Assembly: GCA_963971405.1 (NCBI GenBank)
Contig: OZ020487.1
Coordinates: 32,101,371-32,165,370, forward strand
Direction: 5' to 3'
Length of the DNA: 64,000 bases
Source of the DNA: Psococerastis gibbosa
Taxonomy: Eukaryota; Arthropoda; Insecta; Psocodea; Psocidae
Shown: in pieces, positions 24,900-34,367 of the stretch
Numbering within the stretch: position 1 is the first letter of the stretch
How the letters are laid out: each line of letters opens with the position of its first letter
Notes under the pieces: model-generated
Told to the model about the DNA's origin: nothing
Seen by the model: only the letters and a program-made list of their open reading frames with translations
The model's database searches: none
Program-made: the position numbers and the translations under genes

Positions 24900-25140
24900 G
24901 ATAAGGTAGAGGTTAGAGGTTATTTTTTATTGCCTTTTTATGGACCTAGGCCCATTGGTCCCTTGTCCAATGCCAACGACCCCATGGATTTCAGACATTA
25001 TTAGTATTGTTCCCGTATGAATTTTTGACCATTGGCAAACTGGTATAGGCTCTCAATGTCAACCTACACCGGCTACAAGTGATAATGGACAAGCTGAGAC
25101 AAGCCTTTAATGCAATGAAACAGACGAGAGCATGACTACA
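24900..25140 (+). repeat. Interspersed repeat R3, copy 2
   Basis: Uninterrupted copy of the repeat at 3240-3715, containing CCAACGACCCCATGGATTTC. No coding capacity. It shows the empty site of the hAT MITE insertion. Confidence 0.65.
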
Positions 25141-25380
25141 TGAGTCGTCTAGTATCTAAGTCGCCAATGTAATTTTTGACCAATTTTTCAGAAACTACAA
25201 AACCTGTAAATACAGTAAAAATCATATACCGTATTAAACTCAACTGGCAATACAGTTACTGAACTATCAGTTTAGTTTAATACAGTATATGATTTTTAAT
25301 GTATTTACAGGTTTTGTAGTTTCTGAAAAATTGGTCAAATATTATATTGGTGACTTTGATACTAGACGACTCACATGCAT
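25139..25380. mobile_element. Small fold-back/MITE, about 240 bp
   Basis: Two arms of about 110 bp are near-perfect inverses (TGAGTCGTCTAGTATC ... GATACTAGACGACTCA) with a loop of about 15 bp near 25253-25265. It abuts the end of repeat R3. Would form a long hairpin if transcribed. Confidence 0.75.
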
Positions 25381-25436
25381 CAGTTGGTTTAAAAAAATAA
25401 GCCAATCTGTTTTTGCATGGAAAAATTGGTAAATAT

Positions 25437-25439
<3 letters not shown>

Positions 25440-25475
<36 letters not shown>
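25440..25475 (+). repeat. Poly-T run of about 36 bases
   Basis: Longest homopolymer in the window. Could be the tail of an inverted retroposon, but nothing recognisable follows. Length may be unreliable in the assembly. Confidence 0.8.
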
Positions 25476-25478
<3 letters not shown>

Positions 25479-26339
25479 CGCGGGTCCCTGTTGGGAATTT
25501 GCGCTAGGAAATTGGGAATGTTAACCGATTATTTAGTGGTAGAGAGTTATCCGTTCTTTTGTGAAAGTAGTGGGGAGGGGGGGGGGTGGTTAAATATAAA
25601 TATATATATATATAATATAAATAAATAAATAACTATTCGTTTTCTAATTAGCTGTGGATTACAAGAGCCAAAACGCCAGCAGACATGGGAACTAAAAAAT
25701 GACGTCACTTTCCGTATACTTCTATGTCTTCTATGTCAGTGGTGGGTTATCAGTGGCCGTCACAGAAGACGTCACATTCTATATTCACGTGACCCCCATG
25801 TTTAACCAGCTTAAATGGAAAAATATCTTTTTGCTGCACTAAGCATGGGTTTTTATTAAAAAGAAAATAATTATAAGGGTTATAAAATAAACCTACTAAC
25901 GCACTAAAATTGGGTTTCAACAATTGTCAAGTAGCCTACTGTTAAAGGGAAGTTGGGACTCGATCCCTCTAGGAAGCTCGTGTACATACCTAATTGTCCT
26001 AATGACATACAGCTATTGGTAACATAAGTAAGTACCTATATGTTGACAAATATTTGAATTTGTAAATATAGGCAATCACCCAAATTATTTGAAGTTAACC
26101 TAATGACTGTAAAAAGGTGGAAGACTTTTATGTTACCAATGGGTTAAAAACCCCCAGGAAGGTATAAATTAGGAAATTCAGACTATGCAACTAGGCCTAT
26201 CATAATAACAATAACAATTATCATTCGTGTATTTTCTTAGTAATTTTTACGTTAGTAAATAAAAGCTGAGCTGCCTCCTCATGCCAGTGGCGCGCGAGGG
26301 TAGCCCTTAAAATTACTTCCTACTAACCATTGGCGTAAA

Positions 26340-26540
26340 TTCCCAATATTTCTGGGGGGGGGGGGGGTCTTTAGGACCCCAAGACTTTGAACCTCCGGAG
26401 AAAAAAATCGATAAATGGGCCCATATTAATGAGGTTTTACTCATATTATATCCTGGAGAAAGGGGAGCCCGGGGGTCTCTCCCGGAGAAAAAAAATTGAT
26501 AAATGGGCCCAAATTATAATAATAATAATAATTTTTTTTT
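26340..26540 (+). repeat. G/C-run repeat family (Gx) copy
   Basis: CCGGGGGTCTCTCCCGGAG and GATAAATGGGCCCAAATTA occur here and, in variants, at 27245-27440 and, inverted, at 53100-53240. Contains a 13-base G run. Non-coding. Confidence 0.5.
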
Positions 26541-26874
26541 TCTTCAGCCGGTACCCCCAGCGCTGGGAGCTTTGAATAGAAAGAATACAATACAACATTA
26601 AAGAAAATAATAGTTTTTAATACCGGAATACTGCATGTAAGCCCCATAAGGGAGGCTTGTGGCAGGATTCGCCAAAAGACGACAAACAGTTATTATAGTA
26701 CGAACTACATTATTACAAGTGTAAATAAAATAATAATAATACAGTTATATAGTTAGTTAAAGTTAAATAAGTTAAAGTTACTTTTCATTATCCAGTATAA
26801 AATAAAATCAAAATAAATCAAAAGAATTAATCGCCACCATTTAAACAATTTATCAGCCAGTCCCCTAGATAATA

Positions 26875-26899
26875 ATAATAATAATAATAATAATACGTG
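26875..26899 (+). repeat. (AAT)n microsatellite
   Basis: About eight uninterrupted ATA/AAT units. Simple sequence. Confidence 0.9.
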
Positions 26900-27239
26900 T
26901 ATTTAACCAAAAAAAAAACATTTCACATTCTTCTAATAACCAGTGCCACAAAGCCAATAAAGGCGCGTTGGGATCACCGCACAATTCACTTTATTATGTT
27001 AGTTTTTTAATCTGTATCAGTGAGTAGACTTAAAATATAGTTCTTAATTGCAGACAATGTAATATTTTCTATGTATCCGGCCCTGATCATATCATTATAG
27101 TAACTCAAACGTCTATAGTTGACAGAATTTCTGCTGTGTTAATTTGTAATTAGGAACCGTAAGGAAACCACGTCCTGTTTGCCTAGTGCTTATGTTATTA
27201 GCAGAAATTCTACCACCTTTCTAAAAGGTTTTACGAATA

Positions 27240-28105
27240 ATCTACGCTGGGAAAAGGGGGCCCGGGGGTCTCCCCCGGGAGAAAACAAATTGTTGAATAG
27301 GCCCAAATTAGGGAGATTTTACGCATTTTGCAAGCAGTACAGTTGAGATTTTACAGACGAATAAACCTACCACTGAGGGGGGCCCGGGGGTCTCCCCCGA
27401 TGACAATTTTTGAAAAAATGGGTCTGAAATATTGGGGTTGTAATAAGCATTTTGAGTAATATATTTTTGTGATGTACCTACTTGGTCAATATGTTGATTT
27501 TTTTCATGCTGTCTTTCATGTGAAATAAGCATACCAAGAATTAATTTCCCTTCCGTTATTGTGGATACTATGCCTTTCGCCTCCATAACGTCTTTGTCAC
27601 CTGAAATCCTGGGGTGGGGGCTACAGGTGCTTCTCGGGGGAGGGCTTAGCCCGGGACCCCCTATTTACCCGAATGTCTGCAAGCAGTACCTACGTGTACA
27701 ATTGAGATATTATAACGCCATAACGTCTTTGTCACCTGAAATCCTGGGGTGGGGGCTACAGGTGCTTCTCGGGGGAGGGCTTAGCCCGGGACCCCCTATT
27801 TACCCGAATGTCTGCAAGCAGTACCTACGTGTACAATTGAGATATTATAACGACGAATAGAAAACTGAGAAAAATTTGGAAAAAATAGCTCTGAAGTTTT
27901 AAGCATTTTGAGTAATATATTTTTTGTGAAAGTACTTGGTCAATATGTTGATTTTTGTCATGTAAAATAAGCAAACTAAGAATTAATTTCCCTTTCATTA
28001 TTGTGGATACTATGACTTTAGCGTCCAAAACGTCTTTGTCACCAGAAATCCTGGGAGGAGGGGGGGGGGCTACGGGTGGACCCCCTATTTACGCCAATGC
28101 TACTA
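27240..28105 (+). repeat. G/C-run repeat region with 135-bp perfect tandem duplication
   Basis: GGGCCCGGGGGTCTCCCCC occurs twice near 27257 and 27380. A 135-bp unit starting CCATAACGTCTTTGTCACC is present at 27583-27717 and again at 27718-27852, seemingly identical, with a third diverged copy from 28028. The 99-codon frame over it is a consequence of the duplication (135 is divisible by 3). Confidence 0.7.
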
Positions 28106-28263
28106 ACTACGAATTACCTACCCACTCAAACGTGTGTGAAAATTGGTATGCTAATAAAACCAAAATAACAGGCACATGATTAAATAATATTTGTACAATG
28201 CTGTATTACTCGTTGTCATATACATTGTAGGATATTTTTTTTTTAATATATCGCATATGTATG

Positions 28264-28325
28264 AATGCATTTGAATAACCTCTTCAGTCACGTCTGTAGG
28301 CATAATCCCTGTGTTACGACAGGTC
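28264..28325 (-). mobile_element. SINE2 3' fragment
   Basis: AACCTCTTCAGTCACGTCTG followed by GTGTTACGACA is the reverse of the SINE2 body. Short and isolated. Confidence 0.45.
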
Positions 28326-28329
28326 ACAG

Positions 28330-29165
28330 ATGGCATGGTGTGTAGACTCACACAAGTACGAAATCGCAGTCACTATGCCCGAGCACCTTCAAGAATTCAG
28401 CCGCAAATGGCCAAGGGTAAAATCCATTACTGTTAACCGGGCTCCATTGTTTTCCTCGTTCCACATTCCCCATTACAAATTAAATTGTCTCTCGTCTTGT
28501 ACGGAGTCCCTAAAATGTCAACAGCTCCCAACATAGCTTTGAGAACACATGGTGTGACGTCACTAATCCACCTTCAGGTCACAGGGATGTCGGGGATAAG
28601 GAATTGAATGGAAAACTACTTTGGCTTGAGCGAAGTTGCTGTTGTGGAGAGGTAAGCAATCAATAAAGCAATCTTGCACAAATTGACCCTCCTCATTGAT
28701 CAGTAATGCTATAGGCCAATTTGGCGGCAATTTAAAACGTGTTTTCAAGACAATTGACAATTTCCTCCAAATATTATGATGCATGGTGCTGACCATGTTA
28801 CGAAGGCATTTCATAATTTTATAACAGTGACATACAATAATATACCTGTAATGTGTTTTACATGTTTTCCTCCAAATTATTGAACTTTGAAGTTTTCTAA
28901 GCCTAAAAGGCAACTACTTTATGTGCATAGTTCTCTGTTAAATCAATGGCTGGGGTGTAGCCTACTGCATATTTAGCAAGCTATGAGTAATAATAAACAT
29001 TATTATTATTATCCCTTAGGCTATTGTCTGATTGATTTAATGTTCTTCTGTTCTCCTTATCCCTATTCCACCGCCCCCAATATCTGTCCCATAATCAGCA
29101 CCACGTTTTTAGAAAAAAATGTTAAAAAAAAGTAGCTTACTGATATAGAAATTGCCTAATATTAA
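28330..29165. other. Unassigned; two unrecognised frames
   Basis: A 68-codon plus frame (28330) and a 116-codon minus frame (28563-28913) are open, but show no domain, no splice context and no repeat identity that I can name. Confidence 0.4.
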
Positions 29166-29168
29166 ATA

Positions 29169-30043
29169 AGAACCGGTCCGAGTTTAGTCGAACATGCTTT
29201 CCAATTTATCAAAATTAGTAGATAGAAAAAATGAGTAATTTCATGGTAAATAATTTTCCTATGGTTAAATTTCGGATGCCTCGGAAGGGGGGGGGGGGTT
29301 GTCCACCTGACGTCACTGGAGGTGAGGTAAATTCTAGATAGGTCAGACCAACACATTAACACTCAGCAATACTGGCAGGGCACGCAATGCATTTGAGCGT
29401 GAATTTTCTATCATTAAAAAAAAAGAAAACATGTTTTTGTACAAAACCAAATACTTTTCTGGGAAAGAAACCTGTCCGGTTTCGTTACTCAATTTAACAC
29501 CTAAAACATGCCTGAAAATAGAAACCATCGATAGAAAGGTTTGGCAGAAAAATTATTTTTTAGTCATTTTTCATTAAAATTAAGTTATTTTTTTATTTTT
29601 TTACCCCCAGAAGCAAACTATTAAGGGGCAAGTGACCCCCCGCATTTTATCAACATTAATAACAACTACAATATATGTGAATTTAAAAGAAATCGTTGGA
29701 GCAGTTTTTGGGAAATAATTTTTTTTGACGTTTTTTTTTAGTTTTTTGAGAATAAAACCCCCCAAATTGAGTTAGCCCCAAATAAAAAAAAATTGATCCC
29801 GAGGTATGATTTTTGTGAACCTACATGCCGAATTTAATCAAAATCGACCGAGTAGTTTGCCCAGAAATCGATGAACAGCCAGACAGACAGACAGACAGAC
29901 AGAACGACAGACAGACAGACATTTCGTAAAAACCACTTTTTTGGTTCCTGGGACCTCAAAACGTGTAAATCCGTTGAAATCTCGGAATCAAAAATTTCGA
30001 CCATCACAAAGCTTTCCTTATACTACGTATAAATTGGACAGCA
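29169..30043 (-). mobile_element. HINE-like repeat, copy C
   Basis: Inverted full-length copy. Its (GTCT)n tract, read as CAGA units, is expanded at about 29880-29922. It is followed after only 7 bp by copy D in the same orientation. Confidence 0.75.
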
Positions 30044-30050
30044 AAAACTA

Positions 30051-30900
30051 AGAACCGTTCCGAGTTCACTCGAACATGCTTTCCAATTTATCAAAATTAT
30101 TAGATAGAGAAAATTAGTAATTTTATGGCAAATATTTTTCCTATGGTTAAATTTCCGATATCTCGGGGGGGGGGGGGGGGGGAGGCGGTTGTCCACCTGA
30201 CGTCACTGGAATGAGGTAAATTCTCGATAGGTCAAACAAACACATTAATTACCACACAGCAATAATGGCAGGGCATGCAATGCATTTGAGCGCGAATTTT
30301 CTATCATTTTTCTCAAAAAATAATTTTTTGGGCAAAACCAAATATTTTTTTGGGAAAGCAACCTATCCGGTTTCGTTACTCAATTTAACACCTAAAACAT
30401 GCTTGAAGGTAGAAATCATCGATAGAAAGGTTTCGCATTTTTTAGTCATTTTTTCATTAAAATTTAGTTATTTTTATTTTTTTACCCCCAGAAGCAAACT
30501 ATCAAGGGGCAAGCGACCCCCCGCATTTTGTCAACATTAATAACGACTACAATCTACGAGAATTTAAAAGAAATCGTTGTAGCTGTTTTTGAGAAATAAT
30601 TTTTTTAGACGTTTTTTGGAGTTTTTTGAAAATAAAACCCCCCCAAATTGAGTTAGCCCAAAAAAAAAAAAAATGGTTCCGAGGTATGATTTTTGTGAAC
30701 CTACATGCCAAATTTCAAATCCACTGAGTAGTTTGCCCGGAAATCGACGAACAGACAGACAGACCGACAGACAGACATTTTGTAAAAACCGCTTTTTTGG
30801 GTTCCTGGGACCTCAAAACGTGTAAATCCGTTGAAATCTCGGAATCGAAAATTTCGACCATCACAAAGCTTTCCTTATACTACGTATAAATTGGAAAGCA
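30051..30900 (-). mobile_element. HINE-like repeat, copy D
   Basis: Inverted full-length copy, head-to-tail with copy C. By eye it is much closer to copy B than to C, so the C-D pair is probably not a simple local duplication. Confidence 0.75.
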
Positions 30901-32985
30901 ACAAGTACACATTAAATACACCACCAACACACACGAACACATCACTACACTCACAAATACACTGTGACGAAAGCCATTGCAGGATTATTAAAATTATTGT
31001 AAAAATATATATCCACCCTAAAACGGGCCCAGCTCATAGGGAAATGTTGAATTTTTAAAACTGTATTACTGTATTGGGATATATTATAAATTGATTGAGT
31101 GATGGATAAAGTGTGCCGTAACGATTTTGGAGGAAGGCCTATCCCATATGGCATTTATATATCCTACCTACTGTATATACTGTATATGTACTAATATTTT
31201 TTTATTTATTTTATTTATATTTATATTTTTTTATACCCAAACATATTTATAGCCCCAATATTCCCTGATGAAGATCGTCTGAATCCCGCCCTCCTTTTAC
31301 CCTAGGCCAACTTCGGGATAAGTGCTAACATTTAGCTGCATAAAAAAGAAGCAAGATTTCATCATCTCTGGCTTTTCTTATTACGAAACAAAAAGAAAGC
31401 TGTTGAGAGCGTTCAGCCTGGCTTTTGTAACGATGTTTCAAATCCCCTAGATCAAGATGAATGGAGCTAAGTGTAGGCAAACAAAGCCATAAAATGGGGA
31501 TTACCCCTCTGGGGAGCCCCCCCCCCCATTATCGCAGATAAGACACAAAACGCCGTGGCGCCATCACTCCAACCACCACAAAACTTCCTAGTTCAAGGCA
31601 TTAGGCCTACTGATGCCGCTATATTATACATACACACATATAATACATGATGCGTTTCGTTCTATTACTAAGCCAACCTAGCGGAGTTGGGGCTATAAAG
31701 CCCTCTCTGACACTGAACTAGGAAGACCCGAGACCACCTGCTTAACATGCCCTCCGAAACATGGCCAGATGTGTGTGACTCGAACCAACAACCTTGCGGG
31801 TAAAAGTCAGAGTCCATACCACTATTCATTTTCATTTCATAATACAAGCCTGTTGTCTATGGCTTGACGACTGTGTATGTATATCACGAACATGCCCCGC
31901 ACTTTTTAGAGGCACCACGCCGGCCGCCTTACCAAGTTGAATCCAGCGGACCAGAGTAGGTTCAAAGATGCAGATAACTTGGTAGTGTGCACAGTGCCGG
32001 TAGGGAAACATGGTAGGGCTTGTCCTGGTCACCTCCGAACTAACCGTGTGACTTCACTGTGTTTCCCAATTGGTTCGGAATCGACTATAATCAGGAGGTC
32101 CACTGTCCTATGGGCCCACACCGTGGCCCTAAACGCACATGCTATCCCCAACTGTTGGTTTAGTCAAACTACGTCTTTCGTCATGAAAGTGGAGGAAGTC
32201 TTGTTGGAGGAAGTCTAAGTCTTGTTCGCCCACCTAACTTTAAATGCACTCGACGTTCTTTTTTAATCTTAAATTTTACGTCTAATGTATCCACCAGTTT
32301 GCTCAGTTAGTTACAAGAAGGTTATCAGACAGATCCTTATACAATAGACGAGCTTCAGTGAATTACTACCGAGTTGCGTGGCAACTTGATTTATTACCTG
32401 TATACTAGCAGCTTCCTGATGTTGCATGCTGCGCCAATACTCACCACAATGTTCCTATTTGTAGTTGTACGGCGAAGAAAAGGGTAGATTAATTTTTACC
32501 ATACTGCATGCCAGTCAAGTTTCATACCTCCAAAGCTCCAGGCAGTCCAGATATTTGCTATAAAATAATACATTTTTATATTGCATAACTTAACTGTGTT
32601 GTCACGAAAGGCGAAGAAACGAGGTTGTGGTTCCACATATAATATTCCACAACATCACCGAAACAACAGGTGCTCTTCTTAACCAAATTTTTATTGCACA
32701 CTACAGTTATTTTCGCTTCGTTCGGAAAGGGGTGCCATTTTTAAGTCGTGCGCAATCCTGAAAAGTTCCTGCGCAAGGCTTTGGCGGCACAAATTGCAAA
32801 ATTGACACTTTTAACATGATCGAAGAGGCTGCTCTCTAGTCTCCAGCTCCTGTATCTCTTTAAAAAAACCTCTTTCGTATAGAAATCCTTATAGAGAACT
32901 GAGAAGTGTCAATTCCCGATGTTCTGATTGATCTGGCATGGTCGGGCCTTTAATCTGATTGGTTGGGTGCTGGCATTTTCCTGTA
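30901..32985. other. Unassigned region with dispersed-repeat pieces
   Basis: Besides the SINE1 copy, 31850-32110 shares the block GGTTCGGAATCGACTATAAT with 11370. TTCCCTGATGAAGATCG near 31261 is reminiscent of Penelope-type tails but too short to call. No host gene seen. Confidence 0.4.
31652..31835 (-). mobile_element. SINE1 (tRNA-derived), copy
   Basis: Reverse complement carries box B GGTTCGAGTC, a tRNA-like head starting near TAGTGGTATGGACTC, a body (GGCCATGTTTCGGAGGGCAT) and the 3' tail GCTAGGTTGGCTTAGTAATA. About 180 bp. Confidence 0.75.
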
Positions 32986-32989
32986 CGAA

Positions 32990-33250
32990 AGAGCTCCATT
33001 TAACTAAATTTTATGTGGTGGGGCCATACGCTAAGGAGAGAAGATGGACACCTGCTACAACGTGTGAGGGACTACACGGTGGAGGGCCCAAGACCCATAG
33101 GACGACTGAGGATGTCCCTTGAAAGGAAAGTGAGGGAGGACCTCGGTCTCTCGCCGGACGATACCCAAAACCGAAACACCTGGAAGATTAAGATCCGTGC
33201 CGCCGACACCGTGGGAGGGATAAGGCGCCGTAAAAGTAAAGTAAAGTAAG
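32990..33250 (+). mobile_element. LINE ORF2 C-terminus with (GTAAA)n tail
   Basis: Frame 33013-33249 reads MWWGHTLRREDGHLLQRV, GRLRMSLERKVREDLGLS and DDTQNRNTWK, the usual end of endonuclease-reverse transcriptases (GHVLRR...GRP...DL..LGLS.EDA..R..W). Ends in a GTAAA/AGTAAA repeat. Lies just upstream of HINE copy E. Confidence 0.7.
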
Positions 33251-33284
33251 TTTATCCTACGCCTGGTTTGTTTATCCTAATTTT

Positions 33285-34127
33285 TGCTTTCCAATTTATA
33301 CGTAGTATAAGGAAAGCTTTGTGACGGTCGAAATTTTCGATTCCGAGATTTCAACGGATTTACACGTTTTGGGGTCCCAGGAACCCAAAAAAGTGTTTTT
33401 TACGAAATGTCTGTCTGTCGGTCTGTCGGTCTGTCTGTTCGTCGATTTCCGGGCAAACTACTGGATTTTGATGAAATTCGGCATGTAGGTTCACGAAAAT
33501 CATACCTCGGGATCTTTTTTTCATTTTGGGTTAACTCAATTTGGGGGGGTTTTATTCTCAAAAAACTCCAAAAAAACGTCTAAAAAAATTATTTCTCAAA
33601 AACGGCTTCAACGATTTCTTTTAAATTCACATATATTCTAGTCGTTCTTAAATTTGATAAAATGCGGGGGCCACTTACCCCTTGATAGTTTGCTTCTGGG
33701 GGTAAAAAAAATAAAAATAACTTAATTTTAATGAAAAATGACTAAAAAATAATATTTCTGCGAAACTTTTCTATCGATGATTTCTACCTTCAGGCATGTT
33801 TTAGGTGTTAAGTTGAGCAACGAAACCGGAGAGTTTGCTTTCCCAAAAAACCTATTTGCTTTTGCGCAAAAATTTTTTTTTTTTGAAAAAATGATAGAAA
33901 CTTCACGCTGAAATGCATTGCCTGCCCTGCCATTATTACTGTGTTGTAATGTGTTTTAAACATATTGAGGCTACCTCACCTCCAGTGACGTCAGGTGGAC
34001 ACCCCCCCCCCCCCCGAGATATCCGAAATTTAACACACAAAAAATTATTTACCATGAAATTATTCATTTTCTCTCCCTACTAATTGATAAATTGGAAAGT
34101 ATGTTCGAGTAAACTCGGACCGGTTCT
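33285..34127 (+). mobile_element. HINE-like repeat, copy E, next to the exon 1a promoter
   Basis: Full-length plus-strand copy. 5' subterminal repeat at 33285-33299, its inverse at 34088-34102, hairpin at 34103-34120, end CGGTTCT at 34127. It starts about 40 bp after a LINE 3' end and stops 55 bp before the exon 1a TATA box. Confidence 0.78.
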
Positions 34128-34181
34128 TATCACATGTAATCATGCATACGGCTCATGTCACCAAAAGCCAGCTGTCTCACT

Positions 34182-34188
34182 TATAAAG
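34182..34188 (+). promoter_or_regulatory. Candidate TATA box for exon 1a
   Basis: TATAAAG lies about 115 bp upstream of the exon 1a start codon and 55 bp downstream of the 3' end of a HINE-like repeat. Position and sequence suit a core promoter. No transcript evidence is available, and such heptamers are common in AT-rich DNA. Confidence 0.4.
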
Positions 34189-34301
34189 TCGTGGTACCTA
34201 GTGCAATATCTTCGCTGTGGTGGATAATGATATATGAATCAATAGTGTGAATCTGCCAAAAGAAAAATTAGTGGTGTTTGCATTAGAGTGCAGTCAACAG
34301 A

Positions 34302-34367
34302 ATGAACACTGTGCAGAGCACTGGCGGTGGCGGGGGAGGCATTAAGAGCAAGGACTCTAACTATGAC
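34302..34367 (+). CDS. DPP10-like: DPP10-like gene, alternative first exon 1a
   Basis: Twenty-two codons starting at ATG 34302, with a six-glycine run followed by IKSKDSNYD, then donor GTAAGT at 34368. It ends in phase 0, which joins in frame to ELV of exon 2, 13 kb downstream. A short hydrophilic cytosolic N-terminus fits a type II protein. There is a TATAAAG about 115 bp upstream. The exon lies between two copies of the HINE-like repeat. Confidence 0.75.

Larger units (their letters stand above)
24072..26340. other. Unassigned AT-rich DNA around listed repeats
   Basis: Apart from R3 copy 2, the 240-bp hairpin and the poly-T run, I see nothing supportable here. Confidence 0.45.

Noticed and set aside
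27561-27860. 99-codon frame with internal peptide repeat
   Set aside because: Produced by a 135-bp duplication of a G/C-run repeat; no codon bias or homology.
33285-34127. Canonical Helitron (5' TC, 3' CTRR, A/T insertion)
   Set aside because: The ends are TG... and ...CT at T/T sites, and the 3' end lacks CTRR; the Helentron/HINE variant fits better.
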